From: Periconia sp. R9002
Taxonomy: Eukaryota > Ascomycota > Dothideomycetes > Pleosporales > Periconiaceae
DNA: 13,106 bases
Assembly: GCA_023627715.1 (NCBI GenBank)
Contig: JAMAHW010000235.1
Span: forward strand, 1 to 13,106
Reading direction: 5' to 3'
Below the pieces are notes generated by a model. It worked only from the letters and a program-made list of their open reading frames with translations. It searched no databases and was not told the origin of the DNA. Made by a program: the position numbers and the translations under genes. Each line of letters starts with the position of its first letter. The first letter of the stretch is position 1. This document shows positions 1 through 7,599 of this stretch, piece after piece.

Positions 1-106
1 AGGTCTAAGATCCTAGTCTTTATCCTTATAGTGCTACTTATAATTATTATTAAAATTATACTTACTATAAGTGCTAAAAGTAATTCTACGAGGTATAGCT
101 ATAATA
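1..106 (-). repeat. Partial 3' LTR of outer element E2
   Basis: Positions 1-106 align without gaps with 1382-1487, the right end of the inner 3' LTR. The terminus reads TAATA where the inner LTRs have TAACA, a C-to-T change in a CpA context. There are about 20 differences, including about three transversions. This exceeds what separates the two LTRs of E1 in type, since those show transitions only. The rest of this LTR lies left of the window. Confidence 0.88.
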
Positions 107-120
107 CTATCCCCCCTTTT
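107..120 (-). other. Polypurine tract of outer element E2
   Basis: Next to the LTR end at 106, the plus strand reads CTATCCCCCCTTTT, so the minus strand carries an A/G-rich run directly upstream of the 3' LTR. This is where plus-strand DNA synthesis would be primed. It matches the inner element's tract apart from transitions and a small length difference. Confidence 0.75.
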
Positions 121-774
121 ATACTTAGTCTCTATATTTGTCCGTTCTAGAGATTAGGGTATAATAGTGCCGTAGCCCTACTTATTACTTAGTAAGGCGT
201 CTTTAGCTATTATAGTTTTTTTAAAAACTCAATCTAGGTTATTACTTACTAATAAAGTTTATTATAATAGATTTACTATATTTCTTAAGTATTCTTATTA
301 TTTAAGACTAAATCTTATCTATATGGGTTCTCTTACTAATAGTAGGTATTACAAAGTATATATCTAAGCTAATATGCGTAGTTCTTGCAAAACGTCTAGG
401 GTGCTATTATCTAAGAGTAAGTTTATATTTAAAAGTAAAATATACACGTTTAGGCTTATTAGTATTAGTAATATCTATTAACTATGTAGAAGAGAAAGTA
501 TAACGTTAGCTTAACAAGGCTCTAAAAACTTAGGAGGAACTCCTTAATAAAATTATATAGCTTAGTAGTACTCTAGTAGAGGCTTATTCTAGAGTCTAGC
601 GTCTTAAAAAATAAAAAGAATATTTTTATATAAAGTTAATTACTTATTCTTACGCTCTAGAGGCGGAGCTAGATAAGGAGGAGGCTAAACTTTAGTAGAC
701 TAGTTAGTAAGTAGATCTAGAGCTAGTCCCTAATTAAGACGTTACTACTAACGTTACTACTAGTAGCACTTTTT

Positions 775-1028
775 TTAGTTTATAGCTAGGTAAAGATTTT
801 TTATTATCTTCTAGTTTCCTTCGTTTAATAGGGTAGACTAAAAATCCTCTAACTTCTTAGGGTAGCTAAGGCCGTCTTCTAGTTTCTATAAATCTTCCTA
901 TAGTTTTCCTTTCTTATTAGTACCTATCTATTTAACTAGATAGTAGTTTCTCCTATTTTAAACCTAGTGTCTAATAATTTTATTAACGTTCTACTATTCG
1001 TCCTATTCTCTATAGGTGTCTAACTTAT
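775..1028 (-). pseudogene. Chromodomain end of outer element pol, cut off by the inner insertion
   Basis: On the minus strand, reading from 1026 down to a TAA at 775-777, the sequence matches the chromodomain end of the inner pol (2395 to 2144) at identical length (249 bp between reference points). Chromodomain hallmarks are a DVNKII-like strand (NVNKII here), YLV[K/R] followed by TAG where Trp is expected, and further TAGs at the expected WE..W positions, all explained by TGG to TAG. The rest of the outer pol continues at 8064, across the inner element. Chromodomains in retrotransposon integrases are known to direct integration to marked chromatin. This stretch overlaps the 3' part of plus-strand ORF X. 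Confidence 0.72.
1024..1028. repeat. Target-site duplication CTTAT, left copy
   Basis: CTTAT lies directly left of the inner 3' LTR and again directly right of the inner 5' LTR at 8059-8063. The uninterrupted site in the inner element's own pol (2393-2397) also reads CTTAT, confirming that the outer copy was continuous before insertion. Confidence 0.9.
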
Positions 1029-1487
1029 TATTAGGGTCCTACTTAGGCCTTAAAGCAGGATACTAGGTAGTGTGCAAGGGGAGTAAATAGAAGTACAATA
1101 TTACAGGACAACAGTAGGGTGTGTGACCGTCAATAAGCACGATGCAATAGATTCTAAACAGTAGATATTAAAAGTAGGGTAGCTCTTTAGTTAAAAGATT
1201 AAATTAATGATAAAGACTACCTAAAGAGTGTAATGTGTACTTACTATATACTAATAAAATTCCTAAGCTCTATAGCTCTATTATAGTAGAGTTACGGAGA
1301 CAGCTCTATGTCTCTATAGTTACAGAGCCACAGAGACGTCACGTAATCCCCTTATTACGTGTCTATGTTATAGTCCGCTTTAGGTCTAAGATCCCAGTCT
1401 TTATCTGCGTCGTACCACTTATAGTCATTATTAAATTTACACTCACTATAAGTGCTAAAAGTAATTTTATAAGGTATAGCCGTAACA
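1029..1487 (-). repeat. 3' LTR of inner element E1
   Basis: A 459-bp repeat beginning TATTAGGG and ending CGTAACA on the plus strand. The ends form an inverted pair TATTA/TAACA, presumably TGTTA/TAACA before a TpG to TpA change. It aligns end to end and without gaps with 7600-8058. I count about 45 differences by eye, all transitions and in both directions, so each LTR seems to have been mutated independently by RIP rather than by ordinary drift. It ends against a polypurine tract on its right, as a minus-strand element requires. The small plus-strand ORF running from it (1235-1531) is not a credible gene. Confidence 0.93.
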
Positions 1488-1501
1488 CCATCCCCCCCTT
1501 T
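1488..1501 (-). other. Polypurine tract of inner element E1
   Basis: The plus strand reads CCATCCCCCCCTTT, so the minus strand has AAAGGGGGGGATGG directly upstream of the 3' LTR. A G-run of seven at this position is a textbook polypurine tract. It fixes the LTR boundary at 1487 and argues against a longer LTR that would include ORF X. Confidence 0.85.
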
Positions 1502-1619
1502 ATGTTTAGTTTCTATATTTGTCCGTTCTAGAGATTAGGGTATAATAGTACCGTAGCTCTACGTGTCTATTTCTAGGGCATCGTTATCTATTATAGTTCC
1601 TCCCACCATTTCTTTAAAA
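1502..1619 (+). other. Region between polypurine tract and recognisable part of ORF X
   Basis: This 118-bp stretch is either the 5' end of ORF X or its leader. The only ATG (1502-1504) is in a different frame from the cysteine cluster and meets a TAG at 1529-1531. The outer copy has ATA at the matching place. The frame used by the cluster can be read back through most of this stretch with only TAG stops, so an N-terminal extension is possible. No start can be assigned. Confidence 0.4.
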
Positions 1620-1679
1620 GTTAGATCCTGTGTTTCTCTTGCTAATAAAATACTTTATCGTAGGACTAAAATACTCCCT

Positions 1680-1778
1680 TGTCCTCGTTATTCTTAGTTA
1701 GGTTTGTCCTATATTATTTCTTCTAGAGACAGTAAATTTTGTGAGGCATACGTCCAAGCTAATATGCGTAGTTCCTGT
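1680..1778 (+). other. Six-cysteine zinc cluster of ORF X (inner copy)
   Basis: Codons at 1680 TGT, 1689 TAT, 1710 TAT, 1740 TGT, 1749 TAC and 1776 TGT occupy the six cysteine places. In the outer copy the matching codons start at 290, 299, 320, 350, 359 and 386, with identical spacing. Zn(II)2Cys6 clusters normally bind DNA in fungal regulators; that role here is inference. Confidence 0.6.
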
Positions 1779-2194
1779 TGCACCACTAACGTCTCGTTAT
1801 TAGAAAGTTAGTCTATTCCTAGAAATACAATTCGTGTATCTCGACTAACTACTATTAGTAAGATCTATTAACTGTGCGGAAGATAAAGTTTAACGTTAGC
1901 TTAACAAGGCTCATAAGGCGTAGGAGGAGCTTCTAGATAAGCTAGCAGAGGCTTATATAAAAATTTAGCGTCTTAAAAAGTAACGGGCATTTCTTAAAAA
2001 GAAGTTAATTGCTTATTCTTACGCCTTAGAGGCGGAACTAGATAAAGAGGAGGCTGAGCTTTAGCGGACTAGTTAGTAGGTAGACCTAGAGCTAATCTTT
2101 AATTAAGACGTCGCTATTAACGCCGCTGCTAGTAGCGCTCTTTTTAATTTATAGCTAGGCGAAAATTTTACATTATCTCCTAGTTTTCTTTGTT

Positions 2195-2380
2195 CTATAG
2201 GGTAGACTAAAAATCCTTCAACTTCTTAGGGCAACTAAGACCGTCTTTTAGTTCCTACGAATCTTCCTACGGTTTTCCTTTCTTATTAGTACCTATCTAC
2301 CTAACTAGGTAATAGTTTTTTCTATTTTGAACCTAGTGTCTAATAATTTTATTAACGTCCTATTGTTCGTCTTATTCTCT
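2195..2380 (-). other. Chromodomain at the C-terminus of pol (inner)
   Basis: After the integrase the frame continues as E-stop-DEQ-stop-DVNKIIRH, then YYLVR-stop-IG, then P-stop-EDS-stop-EL and CPKKLKDF. This order matches a chromodomain, with TAG at 2360, 2297, 2267 and 2255 where Trp (or Gln) is expected; TGG to TAG is a RIP-type change. In the family these aromatic residues form the methyl-lysine cage. It lies antisense to the tail of ORF X. Confidence 0.75.
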
Positions 2381-2479
2381 ATAGGTGTTAGACTTATATA
2401 CTGCTAGTTTAGCATTCTAGGGTACTTTTTCTAAGAGTGAGACGTAGAACACTAGGTGAATTCCTATATTTTTTAGTAG

Positions 2480-3450
2480 TTCTAATCTGTATATAACCGG
2501 CGTAATTTGTTTAGTAATTTTATACAGGCTAATTTTTACGTAATTAAATTTTAGGCTAGGCTACTTACTTTTAATGTTTCGGCGTCTTAACTATACTTTT
2601 TCCCCCCTTTTAAAATTAGGTCCTTCTTTGTGGTGTTAATTGTAGTATTTCCCTATTTATATATTAAGGAATTCGGCGTCTAATTATAACTAATTATGGA
2701 TTTCTTTAATTCTTTCCACAAATTTCTCACTATTTGCCGTCCAAGTATATACGTGCTTAGGTAGATTATATACATTTAGGTTGAATCTATAGTTCGCGAA
2801 GAATGGTGTGATTCCTATTACTACATTCTTTAAGCTGTTATATACTAACTAGGCTATTAGTAATAGTGCTACCTAGTTATTCTAATTATAGTTAAGGTAA
2901 CATCTTAAGTATTGTTTAACTGTCTGGTTTATTCGTTCTAACTGTCCGTCTACCTATAGATAATAGGCCGTTGTTATGCTATATTTAATTCCTAGTATAG
3001 CCGTAATTATACTCCACAACTTTAAATTAAATTACTTATCTTAGTCTATAATAATTTTATCTAGAACACCGTGTTTGCTGATTATAGTATTAATAATCTT
3101 ATATACTACTATCTCTATTCTACTTTTCTCAGTGTGTGGTTTAAAGTAGGTATACTTAGTCAATTTATCTATAATAGTTATAATTCTATCGTATTCAACC
3201 TTAGTTGCTAGGTCTCGTGACTTTAGTAAGTGTGTAATAAAGTTAATCGTAATTATCCCCTATAGTTGTTTAGGTGTCTCTACTAGTTGTAGCGTTCTAT
3301 ATAGTGTATACTTATTATGCTTGTTTCTGTAGTAATCCTTATAATCTCTAAGAACTTCTATTACTATTGTCCTTACCTTAGGTATATAGTACCGTTCTAG
3401 TAGTCTTTCTAAGGTTTTCTCGATCCCTTAGTAGCCATATATTAGTAGTT
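2480..3450 (-). other. Integrase with GPY/F module (inner)
   Basis: The N-terminal HHCC zinc site has lost all four ligands: Y-G-Y at 3431-3439 replaces H-x-H and Y-x2-Y at 3332-3343 replaces C-x2-C. In the D-D-E core the first Asp is Asn (TINF, codon 3242-3244), the second is intact (IIID-stop-DK, 3044-3046) and Glu is intact (DGQLERINQTV, 2936-2938). Near the C-terminus VKISLYKI holds the GPY/F motif as S-L-Y (2522-2530); the outer copy reads G-L-Y (8188-8196), so the ancestor was most likely G-P-Y. HLVFYVSLLEKV follows, as usual in this family. Integrase inserts the cDNA into the genome. The first Asp is Asn in both copies. Confidence 0.92.
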
Positions 3451-3699
3451 TATAGAATTGTTATATAAATTCCCTCTATATTTTTGTCAGAACATAGATC
3501 CTATCGTACTTCGTATAGAATCTATCTTAGATGTCTTCTTATAGCTATTTAAGACATTCCTTGGTAGCTTCTTACTTAATCTATTTATCTAGTTCGTTAC
3601 TTTCTCGCTTGGAGTTAGCCGCTGCCTTATCTAGAATAAAGTTTCCTTGTTTATTCTTAACTAGCATTGTTCCTGTTACCTTAATTTCTAATTCTAAAT

Positions 3700-4085
3700 C
3701 CGGGCGTCTACTTAAAGCATCTACTAATTAATTCTCTACCCCCTTAATATAGATAATCTCAAAATTAAACGTAGATAGGAATTCCCACTATCTAGTGTGT
3801 CGTTGTCCTAGGTCCTTATTTATCATAAACCCTATAAGGTTCTTATAGTCTATATAGACCTTAGTTCTGTGTTTTACTCCTTAGAGATACACTCTCTACT
3901 ACTTAAAAGCTTTATATATTACCAATATTTCCTTATCATAGATAGGGTAGTTAAGTTCTAACGGTCCCATCTGTTTCAAGAAGTATTCGACTAAATGCTT
4001 GTATCCCTCTATTAGGTCAACCTATAGTAAGGCGATACTATACGTGGAATTAGATACGTCTATTCTAACAATTCCTGGCTATTCT
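3700..4085 (-). other. RNase H domain (inner)
   Basis: The sequence reads RIDVSNSTYSIALL (catalytic Asp 4058-4060), ELNYPIYDKEIL (Glu 3929-3931) and VYIDYKNL (Asp 3848-3850). It ends with a VDALSRRPDLE segment like the usual ADALSR at the RNase H-integrase tether. The domain removes the RNA strand during reverse transcription. In the outer copy the Glu is changed to Lys (9595-9597) while both Asp remain. Confidence 0.9.
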
Positions 4086-4259
4086 AGATTAAATATTCTT
4101 AGGATTAGTCGTTCCGAAAATCTTTTCTTAATCTTATTAAATAATTTCTAGTATTCTTCCGTCTATTTAAAAGGCACATCCTTTTTCGTAAGTCGTATAA
4201 TAGGTTCCGTAAGTTTTAACTATCTAACTATAAATTTCCTACAAAAGTTTGCTAGTCTA

Positions 4260-4960
4260 TTAAATCTCTAGATGTTGGTAACGTTCTTTAGTACAGGCTA
4301 TTCTTCGATTTGTTTAATCTTGTTTAGGTCAATTCCTAATCTCCCTAGTTCTACTACGAATTCTAGAAAATCTATTTTCTTAGTATAGAATTCGTATTTC
4401 CTTATTTTTAGAAATAGGTGATTCTCTATAAGTCTCCTTAGAACTTCGTGTATATATTGTATATGTTTTTTTTCAGTTTCTAAGAATATTAGAATGTCGT
4501 CTAGGTATGTAAATATAAAAACGTCTAGATGCTCCCTAAGCACTGTATTAATTCTGTCTTAAAATACCGCAGGTGCATTAGTAAGTCTAAATAGCATTAC
4601 CTAGTATTCGTATAGTCTATATTGGGTTCTAAAAGCCGTTTTCCATTTATAGCTTTCCTTAATCCTAATTTAGTGATATGCGTTAGTAACGTCTAACTTT
4701 GTAAATATTATAGCCTTCCTCATCCAATCTTAGAGGTTTGCTATTAATAGTAAGGGGTATTGATTCTTCTTAGTAATAGTGTTCGTTTTCCTATAGTCTA
4801 CATATAGTTGTTTCTTAGTAGTCCCCTTTTTGTCTGCAAATATTGTTCTATATAACACTAGTAACTTTAATAGTCTAATCTATCCTTTTCTAAGTGCTAA
4901 ATTAACGTACTCTCTTTCGATTCGTAATTCTTCTTCTAATTTTTAGTAAATAGGTCCCTA
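4260..4960 (-). other. Reverse transcriptase domain (inner)
   Basis: The first catalytic Asp is in TKLDVTNAYH (codon 4691-4693). The YLDD box is intact at 4496-4507, followed by ILIF and KKHIQYIHEVLRRL. Between them lie LTNAPAVF and DRINTVL, the usual Ty3/gypsy spacing. All three catalytic Asp survive here, but stops break the ORF. In the outer copy YLDD has become YLDN (10162-10173). Confidence 0.93.
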
Positions 4961-5129
4961 TTTAGCGGTTTTGCCTTCTTCTAGTTTAATTTCAATATCC
5001 TATAGTTTATGTTCTAGAAGGTAACCTTTAGGTTCCTAGAGTAGCTTTTCTTATTTTTTGTATTCTTCTAGGAATTTCCTAACGTAGGTTTCTATATTTG
5101 CTTGGAGTCGTTCGTGTTAATAGTTAATT

Positions 5130-5450
5130 TTCCCCGTCTACTAGTTGATATTAGGGTTTGTTGCTTTTAGCTATAGCATTCCTAAGATAATATTTTGCTC
5201 ATTATTAATCTATATCATATCTATAACTATATTGTAAAGCTAGAGTCCTTCTAATACTAGCGTTAATAGCTTTATCTTAAATCGTATTAGTTCCTAAAAT
5301 AGGTTCCCTTCTATAGTATAAAGCTGTCGAGGATACTACTTAGTTATATACTTTATTCCTTAGTTCTTAATAAATGTTTTAGAAATGAAGTTCCTAGTTA
5401 CTCTACTATCAACTATAATTTGTATCTTTTTTCCTTAATAAAACCCGTTC
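5130..5450 (-). other. Aspartic protease domain (inner)
   Basis: The active-site region reads IVDSRVTRNFIS, with the Asp codon at 5408-5410. The family motif is D-S/T-G-A, so Gly to Arg and Ala to Val changes are present, both of RIP type. Downstream ILGML-stop-L...NPNIN is the ILGMPWL-type flap and core segment. The protease would cut the polyprotein into mature parts. In the outer copy the catalytic Asp is changed to Asn (11074-11076). Confidence 0.82.
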
Positions 5451-6540
5451 GTTATAATATATAGTCCTATATTCCCTTTAAGTTTCTCATCCTTAGGCTA
5501 GTAACGGGCGTTTTTCTTCTTTTCTATATACTTAGCGCATTTGCTGTTTATATATTTATACTATAGCCTACCTATAACGCATAGTAGTAGCAGATTTAGT
5601 CTGGGTTTGAGGATAAGGTGTCCTTTCCACCTATCTTTTAGGTGCCACCTATAGACTTCCTTACGTGTAATAATATCGATTTCTTGTTCTTTATTTTAGA
5701 TCAGCTAGGCTTAGTGTTTCTTCTTTAGTATTATATAAATCTAGCATTTCACTTTAATATATAATACCTATACTATCTTATAGTGTGCGGGGTGCCCCAT
5801 CTAAACTTAAAGGTCGTCCCCTTTTCTATATTCGTCTTCCCCTAGCTTATTTTATACTAAAATATAGTATTTAACAACCTTTCTAGGAATATATACGTCG
5901 TTAATCTATTTTATAAGCTTTAATAGCTTCCTCTACTCTACTTAAGTAGGCATCTCTTATTTTACGACGTATTCGTTTTCCAACTAGTTCTAAAACGATG
6001 TGAATCTAGTATTATATAGATATCGTATTTTCCATTCTTTATAAGCTTCTTTAAAGGTTATTTCTAGTCCGGCCTTCTTAACAAATCTCTAATCTCTAGA
6101 GTTATCCTAGCTTCCTAGGTCACTTCCTTCTATAACTTCTATATAGACCGCCCCTAAATAGCGTTATTTAGGTTCGTGCTACTAGCTGTTATTAGAACTT
6201 CCTTCCTCTAAGGATTCTAATTTTTCCTCCTTTACTGTTGTGGAGGGTGTTAGTATAGGGTATTTAGTAGTGTCTTCTAACCCCTCACTAATCTTCCTAC
6301 TAGATTCTACCTATTCGCAGGTCCTATCTTTGCTTACTGCTATCTTCTTATATTCCCTATTTAGAAACCAGCTATTTCCTTACTTAGCTTTAATATATGT
6401 TAGGCAGTTATCCTTATAGTAAAAGGTCTAATGTAGTCTAGCGTGCTTACTGTTAGCCGCAATCTTTTCCTTAGATCCTTTATTCCTAGATCTTTTTAGA
6501 GTTTTATTTATATTTTTAGCTTAGCTCTCTTTAGCTTTTT
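5450..6540 (-). other. Long linker between gag knuckles and protease (inner)
   Basis: About 380 codons separate the second knuckle from the protease aspartate, longer than is usual for Ty3/gypsy. Near its start (6368-6433) is a His/Cys-rich stretch containing LH-stop-TF..KDNC and ending GNSW. It resembles the HW-x2-C-x-D-x-C-type motif seen in other fungal gypsy gags, as I recall them. The rest is charged, with segments such as FKEAYKEWKIRYLYNT and KDRWKGHLILK, and no domain I can name. It stays in the gag-pol frame and is present in the outer copy. Confidence 0.55.
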
Positions 6541-6547
6541 TACTGTA

Positions 6548-6589
6548 GCAGTCTTAAGCGAAGTGTCTTTTCTTTCTACAACTATAGCA
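6548..6589 (-). other. Second CCHC zinc knuckle of gag, ligands intact (inner)
   Basis: Reads C-Y-S-C-R-K-K-R-H-F-A-stop-D-C, an exact C-x2-C-x4-H-x4-C knuckle with one internal TAA (a Gln position). Knuckles of this type bind the element's RNA for packaging. The equivalent in the outer copy (12214-12255) has all four ligands changed to Tyr. Confidence 0.88.
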
Positions 6590-6634
6590 TATAAGGTCCT
6601 TCTTCTTATTATCCTTAGGTTTAGTCTTACTTCT

Positions 6635-6676
6635 ATAGTCCTTTGCATAGTAGCCTTTCTTTCTATAATTAAAGTA
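6635..6676 (-). other. First CCHC zinc knuckle of gag, all four ligands changed to Tyr (inner)
   Basis: The 14 codons read Y-x2-Y-x4-Y-x4-Y in the place of a C-x2-C-x4-H-x4-C nucleocapsid knuckle. TGT/TGC and CAT/CAC both become TAT/TAC by single RIP-type transitions, so the match in spacing is convincing. The outer copy (12301-12342) is also all Tyr. Confidence 0.75.
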
Positions 6677-6679
6677 TTT

Positions 6680-7594
6680 AAATTCTTTCTTTTTAGATTT
6701 CTTATCTTTGTTCGCGTTAAGGATCATTAGATTACCGTAATCCTAGTTTTAGTATCCCTATAACGTCTTCTTCTTTTTCTATTACTAGAGCTTATTATCT
6801 ACACTTAGAGCTTATCTCTTAAGTGCGTTAAGTGTTGTTAGTTTATCTATACGAATCATCTTATAAGTAATTTCTAGCTTAAGTTCTTCGTAAAATTAGG
6901 ATATTAGGGATAGCTCGTTCCATTCCGTGTTTATAGATAACTATTTAAATATAGATATATAGTTAAGTACTAACTTTTCTTATTTAAGTTTCTAGAGTCT
7001 TTCAGCAGATTATCGTTAGATGTTCTTATCTCTAAATACCCCCTTAAGTTTCTGTGTAAAGTAGTTAAAGTTACTAAAAATTAAGACTGTTTCCAGTTTC
7101 TATATTCTAGGTGCGAACGTCCTATAATCCATCTAATAGGGTTTAAACTACCTTATAGCTTTATCCTTAAAGTGTATAGCTACGTAGGCTACCTTCTTTT
7201 CTTTAGTGTTAAAGTGTGCTGCTTATATGTCTAGATATAGTATAGCGTTAGCTAAGAAAGGTCTTAGTTTGTTTTAGGTACTATCAAACTTTTCTATAGT
7301 TAAGAGCTTTAGTAGTTTCTTTGTCGCGCTCAACTAGAGCTAATAGATAAGTATTAATTATTCTTACTACTTACCTAGTACTACTTTAAGTTGTGCTTCG
7401 TTTTGTTCGAGACCGTCCTTTAGGACCTTATTCTATACTATTAAGGCCTAGATAGCTTCCTTTATTTATTAATAGTCCGTATCGTCTAACAAACGTACTA
7501 ATAGAGCTACTACTCCCTTAGGTTGTTATCCTAGTACTATTATTTAGCTTAGACCGTACGCTACTTACGCTTCGCTCTTCTAATACTTAATTAT
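6680..7594 (-). other. gag: Gag N-terminal and capsid-like region (inner)
   Basis: In the gag-pol frame this reads as a Lys/Gln/Leu-rich helical region with segments such as KLKGVFRD, LNYISIFKQL and NTEWNEL. Such segments, and its place before zinc knuckles, are typical of the retrotransposon capsid region that assembles the particle. Stops are TAA/TAG. The leader between the 5' LTR (from 7600) and gag is very short or mutated beyond recognition. Confidence 0.7.
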
Positions 7595-7599
7595 TAAAC

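Larger units (their letters stand above)
239..1028 (+). pseudogene. Antisense ORF X of outer element: decayed Zn(II)2Cys6-like plus coiled-coil protein
   Basis: I do not recognise a named gene. The plus strand reads as a protein once TAA/TAG are taken as mutated Gln codons. At 290-388 six positions have spacing C-x2-C-x6-C-x9-C-x2-C-x8-C; five are TAT/TAC (Tyr) and the last is TGC (388), consistent with TGT/TGC mutated on the opposite strand. This spacing fits the fungal Zn(II)2Cys6 consensus. After a change of frame, 504 to about 760 reads as a charged coiled coil (QEELL, RLKKQ and EAELDKEEA segments), then a Ser/Gln-rich tail to about 1019. The inner element has interrupted it or its flank at 1028. 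Compared with the inner copy it has at least one extra in-frame 7-codon stretch in the coiled coil, and its N-terminal half is strongly diverged. Start codon not identifiable. Confidence 0.6.
1620..2391 (+). pseudogene. Antisense ORF X of inner element: Zn(II)2Cys6-like cluster plus coiled coil
   Basis: No named gene is recognised. Six cysteine positions occur at 1680, 1689, 1710, 1740, 1749 and 1776 (codon starts), giving C-x2-C-x6-C-x9-C-x2-C-x8-C; three are intact TGT and three are TAT/TAC, which RIP would make from TGT/TGC. The spacing fits the Zn(II)2Cys6 consensus (C-x2-C-x6-C-x5-12-C-x2-C-x6-9-C). From about 1870 in the next frame a charged coiled coil follows (KAQEELL, RLKKQRAFLKKK, ALEAELDKEEAEL), then a Ser/Thr/Pro/Gln-rich tail (PSTSQGNQ). 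Stops are all TAA/TAG where Gln is plausible. From general knowledge, fungal genomes hold many hypothetical proteins with a cysteine cluster followed by an RLRKQ-type coiled coil; X resembles these. Its role is unknown; DNA or chromatin binding is a guess. It converges on pol and overlaps its 3' end. The stop is uncertain. Confidence 0.62.
2144..7594 (-). pseudogene. gag-pol: gag-pol polyprotein of inner element, single frame, inactivated
   Basis: One minus-strand frame carries gag, protease, RT, RNase H, integrase, GPY/F module and chromodomain. Landmarks at 6589, 5410, 4693, 4498, 4060, 3931, 3046, 2938, 2530 and 2395 (first base of each codon) are all in the same phase, so there is no net frameshift over about 5.4 kb, roughly 1800 codons. 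Gag and pol therefore seem to have been one fused ORF, as in several fungal Ty3/gypsy elements. The stops seen are TAA/TAG at Gln or Trp positions. The end is placed at a TAA (2144-2146) also present in the outer copy. The start is uncertain: a possible ATA-for-ATG lies at 7592-7594, very close to the 5' LTR. The longest surviving open piece is 4298-4543, inside RT. Confidence 0.88.

Noticed and set aside
1235..1531. Plus-strand 98-codon ORF
   Set aside because: It lies mostly in the 3' LTR and runs over the polypurine tract; the matching frame in the other LTR copy carries no support. It is a chance reading.
2144..2391. Pol ending at the integrase GPY/F region with no chromodomain
   Set aside because: The same minus-strand frame continues with chromodomain-like strands and TAGs at expected Trp positions, in both copies and at identical length.
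1..2395. Two tandem LTRs of about 1.37 kb, with ORF X inside the LTR
   Set aside because: The pair 1029-1487 and 7600-8058 has matching TATTA/TAACA ends, equal 459-bp length and an adjacent polypurine tract, so the LTR is 459 bp and X lies internal to it.
3531..3731. Plus-strand 66-codon ORF
   Set aside because: It is antisense to the well-supported RNase H-integrase tether of pol and has no recognisable motif.
7560..7599. Primer-binding site next to the 5' LTR
   Set aside because: The sequence adjacent to 7600 is so TpA-rich that no tRNA 3' end could be matched with confidence.
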